A DNA stretch of 11,987 nt, taken from NCBI GenBank assembly GCA_013140785.1, contig JABFRZ010000360.1, positions 1 through 11,987 of the forward strand, in the 5' to 3' direction. The DNA comes from Planctomycetota bacterium. GTDB lineage: Bacteria; Planctomycetota; UBA1135; GCA-002686595. The notes under the pieces were generated by a model. It had not been told where the DNA came from. It did not search any database and saw only the letters and a list, made by a program, of their open reading frames with translations. The position numbers were made by a program, and so were the translations under genes. Below are positions 5,592 to 11,987 of this stretch, piece by piece; the stretch's first letter is position 1; every line of letters starts with the position of its first letter.

Positions 5592-7997
5592 CTAAGGCAG
5601 CACCATCGGAACTGCCAGCGAACTCGCACCAAACTCGACGGCAAAGTTGTTCGTCGCGCGATGGCCCTCGACGTCCTCCCAATCGAGGGTGTAGACGCCG
5701 GGCACGAGGTAGATACGCAGCCGCGCGAGTTCCTCAGGTGTCCATAGCTTCGATGGCCCAATCCACAGCGTGCGTCCGCGCGCGTCCGACCAGATCTCCC
5801 TCAGCTTGCGCGATTCGCTCGCCACGGCGTGCAGCGTCACGGGAACGCCGCGTTCCAGGGTCAAGCGGACATCCTGGGTGAGGGACGGTTCGATCCTCAC
5901 ATCAAGGCCCAGCATCGCGACGTCGCTACCTCGTGAAGTCAGAACGTAGTTGCCCTCCGGAATGCCGCGGAACCATGCCTCTCCTCCTTGTACCGTGGCC
6001 TCGAGCGTTCGCGTCGCATCCGTGACGAAGACCGAGAGCCTCTCGTGTTCCGCCTTGGCGAGGACGCGGAGATTGCCGCCCCTGCGCAAGTCCAGATCCC
6101 CGCAATCGACCGTCTCGCCGCGGACTAGCGTGCGTCGCCCCACGTCGATGGTCCCGACGTCCGCCAGCTCCACGCGCAAGTCATATTCGCCCTCGGGAAA
6201 CGTGCCTGCATCGAAGGCTCCATCGTCGGCGCAGGTCAGGAGGACTCGGTGCCTCTCTTCTGCACGAACGAGGACGAGCTGGGCGATGCCGACGTCTCCG
6301 TCTCGACGCAGCAGGCGCCCCGCGACTCGAGCACCCGGGCGGGAGTACGACATTCGCAGCTCTGCACCGCTGAATGGATCGAGGGAGCCCTGGTAGGCGG
6401 GATAGGGCCAATCGAACTCGGGATCGTAGGCTCGAATGACCGCCGATTGCGTTACCGGGAAGGAGAGGAAGCGCACCTCGCCGGCCTGGTTCGTCGTCCC
6501 GCGCTGCGGGCTGCCCGCCGGCGGATGCAGCCGCACGTCCAAACCGGGCAGCGGTGCGCCCGCCGCGTCGATGAAGCGCACTGTCACGGCGGCGCGCTCC
6601 GATGAGCCCCCGCCTCCCAGCAATCGAACTGGATGAGAGTTCACCAAACCCGTCAGTGTCACTGGCTCCGAGTAGTTGTCCATCCCCGGCGCCGTGATGA
6701 AGAGCGTGCCGCGGCCCCGCGGTAGACGGCCGAATTCCATCCGGCCTTCCTCAAGCAGCCCAGGCGGCCGCGCCCACAAGGGTCCGAAGAATCTCTCTCC
6801 CGTCATCGGACCCCATCCAGCGGGCGTGAAGTGGCCGACGACGTCGTGCGCGTCGAGGGACTCCTCGAGGAGGGAACCCTGGAGTTCGACGAGCACGTCG
6901 AGCCGGCACTCCGCCTCGAGATCGATCCGATAGAAGCGCGTGCCCGCTTGCACGTCGCCCCTCCCGATGGCATGGCCGACCTTGAAGGCCCACAAGACGC
7001 CCCCGGAGGCTTCGCTCACCTCGGGAAGTCGGAAGCGTCCGTCGGCATCTGTCTTCGTGACGCAGCCCCACGTTGCTTGCCTCCGTCGCTCGTCCGACGA
7101 AGTAGGCTGTATGACCCACAAGTAGTGGAGGTACACCGAGGCCCCCGACACTCCGGCGCCCGACTCCTCCGCAACCATGCCGGTGATCTCGTTGCAAGGC
7201 GGGCCGAGTTGCAAGATGAGACCGTCTGCGCTGGAAGCCTCGGTGACCACGACGGGCTCGGACGGACGCCATCCGTCACACTGCGCGACGAGGGCCGCGC
7301 CGGGCGGGACGCTGACGAGCGTGAACTCGCCCTGCGACTGGGTCGTCGCGACGAGAGCAGCGTATTCCGGAAGTCCGGGCTGTCGCGACAGGAGAACGCG
7401 AGCGTCGGGGACGCCTTCGCCCGAGATGTCAACGACGCGGCCCCGCACTTCGAGGGCGATGGGAAGCACGAAGCGGGCGAGACCCGTTTCGCCGGCGGCG
7501 ACCAGGAAAAACCCACACAGGCCCTTGCCGTTCTCGAGATAGATCCCTCCGGCCTCGACATAGATCCCTCTGGCGGGAAAGTCCGCTACGAGGCAATTCC
7601 CCTCGGCGTCCGTGATGAAAGCCTCGCGGATCTCCTCCGTGCAGTCCTCTGCGCGGATGGCGTGCGCCCGATCCATTGAAGCGAGGTGCGGCGGGAGATA
7701 GCACGCCAGTCGCACTCCAGGCGCCGGGCGACCGTCGGCGCGTCGGATCTCTATCCGCAGACGAGCCGAGGCCGGCATCGACTCAACGGGGCTTCGCTGT
7801 GGAGGCGTTTCACTCTCGACGGGCGTCGCCGCGGGAGAGGGTTCCAAGTGCTGGGGCGCCGACTCTTGCGCCCCCTGCGAGGCGCTGCTCGATGCATCTC
7901 CCCTTCCCCGCATGCGGTCGGGACGCGCGGCGATCCAGAGCCCGAGCACCGCGGCGCAGAGGGTCAAGACGCATGACCAGCCGACCGTCGCGCGCAC
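5592..7997 (-). CDS. Signal-anchored protein with carboxypeptidase-regulatory-like repeats
   Basis: An 801-residue protein, last gene of the four-gene unit. The N-terminal hydrophobic segment (about residues 6-23) is a signal peptide or anchor; a low-complexity Ser/Ala/Pro/Glu linker runs to about residue 75. The rest is a chain of beta-sandwich modules of the carboxypeptidase-regulatory-like (transthyretin-like) type. Each shows the G-x-V...G.PV..A.V.L...T..DG.F.....P.G pattern: about 183-262 (EVRGRVVDISGEGVPDARVLL), 269-345 (TKTDADGRFRLPEV), 470-525 (GEVRFLSFP) and 556-640 (DDGAFDAGTFPEGEYDL), then a more divergent end (RGIPEGNYVL). No enzyme motif is visible, so a structural or binding role at the cell surface is likely. 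The GTG start at 7997 lies 3 bp after the upstream stop, with GGGAG inside the upstream gene, so translation is probably coupled. Seven-residue near-duplicates (GIYVEAG, GIYLENG) sit at residues 144-157. Confidence 0.82.
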   Translation of the reverse strand: MRATVGWSCVLTLCAAVLGLWIAARPDRMRGRGDASSSASQGAQESAPQHLEPSPAATPVESETPPQRSPVESMPASARLRIEIRRADGRPAPGVRLACYLPPHLASMDRAHAIRAEDCTEEIREAFITDAEGNCLVADFPARGIYVEAGGIYLENGKGLCGFFLVAAGETGLARFVLPIALEVRGRVVDISGEGVPDARVLLSRQPGLPEYAALVATTQSQGEFTLVSVPPGAALVAQCDGWRPSEPVVVTEASSADGLILQLGPPCNEITGMVAEESGAGVSGASVYLHYLWVIQPTSSDERRRQATWGCVTKTDADGRFRLPEVSEASGGVLWAFKVGHAIGRGDVQAGTRFYRIDLEAECRLDVLVELQGSLLEESLDAHDVVGHFTPAGWGPMTGERFFGPLWARPPGLLEEGRMEFGRLPRGRGTLFITAPGMDNYSEPVTLTGLVNSHPVRLLGGGGSSERAAVTVRFIDAAGAPLPGLDVRLHPPAGSPQRGTTNQAGEVRFLSFPVTQSAVIRAYDPEFDWPYPAYQGSLDPFSGAELRMSYSRPGARVAGRLLRRDGDVGIAQLVLVRAEERHRVLLTCADDGAFDAGTFPEGEYDLRVELADVGTIDVGRRTLVRGETVDCGDLDLRRGGNLRVLAKAEHERLSVFVTDATRTLEATVQGGEAWFRGIPEGNYVLTSRGSDVAMLGLDVRIEPSLTQDVRLTLERGVPVTLHAVASESRKLREIWSDARGRTLWIGPSKLWTPEELARLRIYLVPGVYTLDWEDVEGHRATNNFAVEFGASSLAVPMVLP
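7539..7570. repeat. Short in-frame tandem duplication (21-bp period)
   Basis: The 11-base string ATAGATCCCTC occurs at 7539-7549 and again at 7560-7570, exactly 21 bases apart. On the minus strand this encodes GIYVEAG followed by GIYLENG. It looks like a small slippage or duplication event that kept the frame and then diverged. Confidence 0.6.
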
Positions 7998-8000
7998 GCT

Positions 8001-10451
8001 CTATTTCGCTCCCGCGCCGCGGTCGGCGACAAGAACTTGAATCGACTTCGTCATCGTAATGGACCGACCAGTATCCGCTTCTGGCAGTTCGAAGAAGAGG
8101 CGCCCGATGTGCACGCCCATCGGGAGGGCCGGAAACTGGATCGCGCAGTCGTACTCCCACTCGATTAGCGAGTGATCAACGATCCGTCGCGGCGGCGCGC
8201 TTCGAATGACGAGGCCGTCGAAATCGGAACTCACGCGCAGTTGCTCCCCCGCCGCGGCCTCGGCTCCTGGCGCGGTGATCGTGAAGGATGCATCAATCGT
8301 CTCGGTCGGAGAGCCGGTGAGTGTGAGTTGCGACGGCTCCATCTTCAACGCTCCCTCCACAGTGACAGCGACCGGCACTGTGATTTCCTGGGATGCTCCT
8401 TGGGAGAGCGCCTTCATCCAAACAGAGACGTTCCTCGTCCCAAGCGCATCGCCGGTCGCTCGATAGAGGACCTCCATCGAGGACCTCGGACGCAAGGCAA
8501 ACTCGAGCGGCCCCTGATGCTTCAGACACGAGCACGAGACATTGACAAGCCTCAATGTCACGAGCTGCGACGTCAGGTTGAAGACCGGAACGGCCACCTC
8601 CGCGGTCTGAGACCAACCGAGGCGGACGTCCAGGGACTCCGGCACCACGACGAGATCGCCAGCCTCGAGTCGAGGCTGCGAGCAAGATATCGATCCGCAC
8701 ACGGTGAACAGGAAAGCGAGCACCGTAACCGTGGGCACTATCACATCGACCGTCCGCGACCGAGTCCATTTCAGCACGAGAAGGAGCAGCGCGACGGCGA
8801 GGAGACAGCTGCCTATGGCTCGAAGTGGCCATGCGGCCGAGAGCCAGTCCCGGGGAACGACGAAAACCCCGCTCGGGACGCGCGAGCGAAGCTCGGTGCG
8901 CGGAATCGATCGCTTCTTGTTGGGTGGTTCCCAGAGGGTGAATTCATCTCCGTTCGCCACCGCCAATGCGAGGTGACCGGTCTCCTTGGTCTGCCCCAAG
9001 TAGAGCAGGAAGGGACGGGAGTCGATCTTCTCTTCGAAATCTCCCCAGTTGGCGATTGAGTAGTCGAGACCCGTTTCGCCGAGGCAGCGAATGACCTCCA
9101 CCATCGCCAGGACCGGATTCGGGAACCGAAGCCGGATCTGCTCGAAAGTTGTTGGCAGCTTCTGGAGCTTGGCGACGATGGCCACGCAAACCTGGCCACA
9201 GAACCCGTTTTCTATGTCGAAGATCTCCATTCGCTCGAAAATGCGGTTCTCGAGAGTGCTCTGGTCCAGAGGCGGCCATTGGCCGCCCTCACGAGCAGCT
9301 CGCTCCTGCCCGCTCGTCATGCACTTGCCAAAATTCGCGAACAAGGCCTCCGCTACGGCCGAATGGGATTCAGCCGTGGGCAGGCCAGAGATCTGTTGCG
9401 CCGCATTCGCTGCAAGCACGTCGGCCCCCAGATTCGAAGCATAGTAGGCCGACCCTAGCCCGACCAGCGCAACGCTCGTCGCGACATTGTACGCGGTCGC
9501 GCCATCGAACGAGGGCTTGGCTTCTCTCTTGTGCTTCACCTCGAAGCTCAGCTTGGCAAACTCCCACTCCTTCTCGGGAAGCGCGTGATCGAGAGGGACG
9601 TTGACGTAGTAGTTGAATCGAGTCCCGAATGGAACGTCCCGAGTCAGGTCCCAGTCCAGGACTCGATACCCGTGAACATATCCGCGCCCGGCCGTCCAAT
9701 AGTCCACCGCCGCCAATCGCAGCTCACTCGTTCCCTCGAATTCCATTTCGAGATAGGGAATCTGCGAGACGTCGAGCTTCGACAAAGCGTCCGTGTCTAG
9801 AGACGGATTGCAAGGCAATCGGATTCGCAAGCGATCACTCTGTGACTCGGCGATCTCGAGCTCTCCCGTGATGTTGGCATGCTTCACCAGAGCAACCAAG
9901 GGCGTCACGCGATAGAAGCCGTGGAATTCCTGGGGCCAGAACTCGGCATTCATGGCACGGAACTCGGGCATGACCGTGAGCTGGCTGCCCTCGAAATCGA
10001 TCCGAATCCCGCGGGTTGCGTCCCAGTAGAACGCGAGTCGAGGAATCCTTTCGCCGGTGGGAGAAAGCAACCAGCAGTCGAACTCGAGGGCGCTGATCCT
10101 TCCTCGATCCCACGCACCGATCTGTGAAAGACGATACTCGTTGCAGCGGTCTTTCGCGGCAAGGTCCATCAATGGACGATAGTAGCTTCCCTGTTCCAGG
10201 GAATCATAGCCCTCGCCCTCGACCGAGAACCCCTCCACGCTCGCATCGACGGCGTCGATCGCCAGTGCGAGGAGATCGAGGCACCGAACGGCGGCTTGGA
10301 TTCTGGGTGGTGAGTCTGCGATGGCCGTAGACTCTTGAAGTCTGAAAGCCAGTGCGAGCACGAGAACAAGGCACATGGAAAGTTGGCAGGGGACCGCGCA
10401 GAGCGATCCCCATGGGGGCCAGTGGTCAGCAGTCGTTCCCGAAGCACTCAT
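8001..10451 (-). CDS. Membrane protein with C39-peptidase-like and DUF1573-like domains
   Basis: An 816-residue multidomain protein. An N-terminal export helix (about 24-37) leads to a beta-rich region (about 55-305) that resembles LolA-type folds (inference). A C39-like cysteine-peptidase domain spans about 412-535: Cys418 in GFCGQVCVAIVAKL, then LRFPNP, His493 in TGHLALAV, WEPP where the family has D-P, and the closing SGVFVVPR. Helices follow at about 545-561 and 569-586, joined by a basic KWTRSR turn. Next comes a DUF1573-like beta-sandwich (about 598-700) with NVSCSCLKHQG (Cys640, Cys642), and a last beta domain to the end. The basic turn should be cytoplasmic, which puts both C39-like and DUF1573-like parts outside. 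The usual oxyanion Gln before the catalytic Cys is missing and Asp is replaced by Glu508, so it may be an altered or inactive peptidase. The ATG at 10451 lies inside the precursor gene (26-bp overlap), indicating coupled expression. Downstream is the 5592-7997 gene. Confidence 0.8.
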   Translation of the reverse strand: MSASGTTADHWPPWGSLCAVPCQLSMCLVLVLALAFRLQESTAIADSPPRIQAAVRCLDLLALAIDAVDASVEGFSVEGEGYDSLEQGSYYRPLMDLAAKDRCNEYRLSQIGAWDRGRISALEFDCWLLSPTGERIPRLAFYWDATRGIRIDFEGSQLTVMPEFRAMNAEFWPQEFHGFYRVTPLVALVKHANITGELEIAESQSDRLRIRLPCNPSLDTDALSKLDVSQIPYLEMEFEGTSELRLAAVDYWTAGRGYVHGYRVLDWDLTRDVPFGTRFNYYVNVPLDHALPEKEWEFAKLSFEVKHKREAKPSFDGATAYNVATSVALVGLGSAYYASNLGADVLAANAAQQISGLPTAESHSAVAEALFANFGKCMTSGQERAAREGGQWPPLDQSTLENRIFERMEIFDIENGFCGQVCVAIVAKLQKLPTTFEQIRLRFPNPVLAMVEVIRCLGETGLDYSIANWGDFEEKIDSRPFLLYLGQTKETGHLALAVANGDEFTLWEPPNKKRSIPRTELRSRVPSGVFVVPRDWLSAAWPLRAIGSCLLAVALLLLVLKWTRSRTVDVIVPTVTVLAFLFTVCGSISCSQPRLEAGDLVVVPESLDVRLGWSQTAEVAVPVFNLTSQLVTLRLVNVSCSCLKHQGPLEFALRPRSSMEVLYRATGDALGTRNVSVWMKALSQGASQEITVPVAVTVEGALKMEPSQLTLTGSPTETIDASFTITAPGAEAAAGEQLRVSSDFDGLVIRSAPPRRIVDHSLIEWEYDCAIQFPALPMGVHIGRLFFELPEADTGRSITMTKSIQVLVADRGAGAK

Positions 10452-10806
10452 CGCCCGCGATCGCCGTGCCCCCGCAGCCGAGTACAGTCCACCAGTAGGT
10501 GCTACCGCAGCTGAACGGGTAGTTGTTGTTGCATTCGGAATACTCCGTTGCGACGTAGCGACACCACGGAAAATTGATGAAGTTCTCGCACGAATAGTAG
10601 CCCATGCACTGGGTGCAGTTCGCGTTGCCGCTGCAATACGGCCACCTGATGTCGCCGCCGCCGCCAGGGCCGCCGCCGCCGCCCTGCCCGACGTGCAACA
10701 GGGAGGCTTGGTCCAGGCTCATGGAAGTGGATGGAGCGGCGGCGAAACACATGACCGCCGACGCGGTCAGGATCGCGGCAATGAAAATGGTCTTCGATGC
10801 ATTCAT
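10426..10806 (-). CDS. Cys-rich secreted peptide precursor with double-Gly-like leader
   Basis: A 126-residue precursor, no family recognised. It has a basic start (MNASK), a hydrophobic core (about 7-19) and a likely signal-peptidase site near FAAA (residues 21-24). A short leader, SLDQASLLHVGQGG, resembles the L-S-x-x-x-L-x-x-V-x-G-G leaders cut by C39 peptidases, though the spacing is not exact. A glycine-rich spacer follows (about 42-51). The mature part (about 52-126) is rich in Tyr, Trp, Asn and Gly and has ten cysteines (58, 64, 67, 73, 82, 92, 100, 111, 121, 126), enough for five disulfides. The layout recalls NVEALA-type exported peptides of Bacteroidetes, without clear sequence identity. 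The ATG at 10806 has GGGGA about 8 bases upstream. The gene overlaps the C39-like gene by 26 bp, supporting a substrate-processor relation (inference). A secreted toxin, signal or surface peptide are all possible. Confidence 0.8.
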   Translation of the reverse strand: MNASKTIFIAAILTASAVMCFAAAPSTSMSLDQASLLHVGQGGGGGPGGGGDIRWPYCSGNANCTQCMGYYSCENFINFPWCRYVATEYSECNNNYPFSCGSTYWWTVLGCGGTAIAGDECFGNDC

Positions 10807-10818
10807 GACGTTTTTCCC

Positions 10819-10834
10819 CAGATGGGTCCATCTG
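10819..10834 (-). promoter_or_regulatory. Inverted repeat abutting the precursor-gene ribosome site
   Basis: A perfect 7-bp inverted repeat, CAGATGG / CCATCTG with a 2-base centre, touches the GGGGA ribosome-binding sequence of the peptide precursor gene. Two further symmetric elements lie just upstream in the same 88-bp gap: CAGCAT-G-ATGCTG at 10851-10863 and CCCGGCCGGG at 10871-10880. They could be protein-binding operators, an mRNA structure controlling translation of the abundant product, or a partial terminator after the lipoprotein gene. No convincing promoter hexamers are visible. Confidence 0.4.
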
Positions 10835-10894
10835 CTCCCGACCAGTGCCTCAGCATGATGCTGAATGCCCCCCGGCCGGGCTTTCGTTCAGAGG

Positions 10895-11626
10895 TCACCA
10901 TGTCAAAACTGACACGTTAGTGGTCAGCGGCTCGGAGTTGCCGTACCAGAACGAGGCGGTGGCTGCATACGACCCCGGAGAAACTGCAGGTAGTCGAACT
11001 CCGAGCGAGTACCGCGCGACTTCCAAATCGCCAATCCGCTCTCTCGTCACACAATCCACCTGGAAGTCAACTGCGCCTTCCGTTTTCCATTCTAGCGTAG
11101 GTGGCGCACTTTCCTCGGGCGCGAGCACGATCGACACGAGAGTCGCACTCGGCAGCGAGGTGCCGGATTTGCCGGAGAACGAAAGGCTCGGAGAATCGAG
11201 GAAGAGCTCATCGCCGGTCCAGACCTGCACCGGCAGGATCTGAGCGATCGCCTCCATGCCCTCGCACCTCACGTCCAGCCTCAGGTTCTCCGTCCTAATG
11301 CCTCTTCGCGTGCCCTCGAGGACAAGGCGAAGCAGCCCGCTGGCGTGGGGCTCGAGGCGCAGTTCGTGTTGATCCCTGGCGATAGAGACGCATGCGCAAG
11401 ACGTGGCGCGCGGTCGAAACAGCACTGGGACATCGCCTGGATTGATCAACGCGATGGAAACCCCTACCGTCTCCTTCCACGGAACCCGGAGCACCTCGGC
11501 CCCGCTGCGTATCAGCTCGGGGGGTGAGGCTGCCGCATTCGCGCGGGTACATGCGGAAAGCGGCAAGGCGACGAGAAGGGCCAGGACCGTGCCGCATGAC
11601 GCTGTGCGACGATCGGAGCGAAGCAC
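10895..11626 (-). CDS. DUF1573-like lipoprotein
   Basis: A 243-residue protein. The GTG start at 11626 is chosen because AGGA lies about 8 bases upstream and it gives a textbook lipoprotein signal: basic RSDRR, hydrophobic TVLALLVALP, lipobox LSAC with Cys26. The frame is open further, to an ATG at 11755, but that extension has no signal character. Residues about 42-130 follow the DUF1573 pattern: GAEVLRVPWKETVGVSIALINPG (read in two parts: GAEVLRVPWKETV and GVSIALINPG), then RATSCACVSI (Cys77, Cys79), then LEPHASGLLRLVLEGTRRG. The second half is another beta-sandwich. DUF1573 proteins are extracytoplasmic with no settled function; the paired cysteines resemble those of the DUF1573-like domain in the 8001-10451 gene. 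It is the first gene of the unit, 88 bp before the Cys-rich precursor. A membrane-attached chaperone-like or scaffold role is inference. Confidence 0.78.
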   Translation of the reverse strand: MLRSDRRTASCGTVLALLVALPLSACTRANAAASPPELIRSGAEVLRVPWKETVGVSIALINPGDVPVLFRPRATSCACVSIARDQHELRLEPHASGLLRLVLEGTRRGIRTENLRLDVRCEGMEAIAQILPVQVWTGDELFLDSPSLSFSGKSGTSLPSATLVSIVLAPEESAPPTLEWKTEGAVDFQVDCVTRERIGDLEVARYSLGVRLPAVSPGSYAATASFWYGNSEPLTTNVSVLTW

Positions 11627-11987
11627 GGCGCTGTCCTGGCGAGTACCCGTCCCGGGGATCGATGCGCGCAATGCACGGATCAAACCCCTTGAGGTACCGC
11701 CAGGGCCAGCTCCTCGATGCGCTTGGTTTGCACTCTGATCTCTGAAGGCAGCCATCGGTATTCGGGTCGTCCATGCTCACCCCACCATTAAGGCTGAGTC
11801 GCCCTTGATATCGATTCAGGGAATCCCGCGATTTTGCCCTGCGCCTCCGGGAATGACCCCGATTCGGGGTAGGAGACCTCGACGCTGGCCGGGCCGGGAT
11901 CCCCCCGCGGGGCTGGAAGCGCGGTCGGAGCGAGTGGGCTCTCGCCAGCCGAACGGCCGCCAACCTTCGGCCAGGTGGCACTTGACC
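11627..11987. other. Upstream region of the four-gene unit; no supported gene
   Basis: No gene I can support lies in these 361 bases, which probably hold the promoter of the DUF1573-like lipoprotein gene and its downstream partners. A minus-strand frame covering 11295-11981 is open but Arg/Pro/Ser-rich like a shadow. A short minus-strand frame between about 11790 and 11690 reads with normal composition (ending RIEELALAVPQGV) but has no good start, only a GTG 17 codons before its stop; it could be a leader peptide or a gene remnant. Symmetric elements include ACCCCGA-T-TCGGGGT at 11856-11870 and an imperfect one at 11802-11821. A TTAATG near 11790 could be a -10-like element, but no matching -35 is evident. 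Confidence 0.4.
11856..11870. promoter_or_regulatory. Perfect 7-bp inverted repeat, operator-like
   Basis: ACCCCGA and TCGGGGT flank a single central base. It lies about 230 bp upstream of the chosen start of the DUF1573-like lipoprotein gene, in a stretch without supported genes. The symmetry and short centre fit a dimeric regulator site better than an RNA hairpin. Nothing else in the window repeats it, so its function is unproven. Confidence 0.3.

Noticed and set aside
6831..7679. 282-residue plus-strand open frame inside the repeat-protein gene
   Set aside because: It is antisense to a coherent multi-repeat protein and lacks a ribosome site, domains or homology cues.
10426..10806. A bacteriocin with a standard C39-ABC export system
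   Set aside because: The precursor has a Sec-type signal peptide, the C39-like protein has no ABC-transporter ATPase, and the predicted topology puts the C39-like domain outside the cytoplasm.
11295..11981. 228-residue minus-strand open frame over the start of the lipoprotein gene
   Set aside because: It is Arg/Ser/Pro-rich and runs out of frame through the lipoprotein signal peptide and DUF1573-like region, which are clearly coding in the other frame.
1..11987. CRISPR arrays, tRNA/rRNA genes, insertion sequences
   Set aside because: I found no regularly spaced direct repeats, cloverleaf-like sequences, rRNA signatures, transposase motifs or flanking inverted repeats with target duplications.

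Overview
The window is GC-rich, densely packed bacterial DNA. Several genes appear to start with GTG or TTG, and there are no tRNA, rRNA, IS or CRISPR signatures. Three things together point to Planctomycetota or a similar Gram-negative lineage, most likely a metagenomic or environmental genome: an ECF-type sigma fragment, a long anchored protein built of carboxypeptidase-regulatory-like repeats next to DUF1573 and C39-like modules, and a sulfatase beside a sugar-isomerase TIM barrel. This assignment is inference from gene content, not from a marker gene.

Layout. Positions 2-94 (+) hold the tail of a gene that begins outside the window. Facing it on the minus strand are a short membrane-anchored protein (117-569) and, upstream, an ECF sigma-70 factor that stops after region 2 (589-936). 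Next on the minus strand are a DUF1330 protein (1182-1472), a putatively secreted protein with two tandem flagellin-D1-like units (1525-2625), a small Cys/His-rich protein with a lysine-rich tail (2776-3036) and a sugar phosphate isomerase/epimerase TIM barrel (3152-4021). Divergent from the last is a plus-strand exported sulfatase (4081-5448).

From 5592 to 11626 four minus-strand genes form a tight unit. In transcription order they are: a DUF1573-like lipoprotein (10895-11626); a small Sec-exported precursor with a double-glycine-like leader, a glycine-rich spacer and ten cysteines (10426-10806); a large membrane protein combining an N-terminal LolA-like beta-rich region, a C39-peptidase-like domain, two membrane helices and a DUF1573-like domain (8001-10451, overlapping the precursor gene by 26 bp); and a signal-anchored protein of carboxypeptidase-regulatory-like repeats (5592-7997, 3 bp after the preceding stop).

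The inferred logic is that Sec exports the Cys-rich peptide, an extracytoplasmic C39-like domain processes or binds its leader, DUF1573-like proteins with S-C-x-C motifs assist outside the cytoplasm, and the anchored repeat protein acts at the cell surface. This is the best candidate for an undescribed system here. The tandem flagellin-like secreted protein is the second most unusual item. The final 360 bases (11627-11987) contain no gene I can support.
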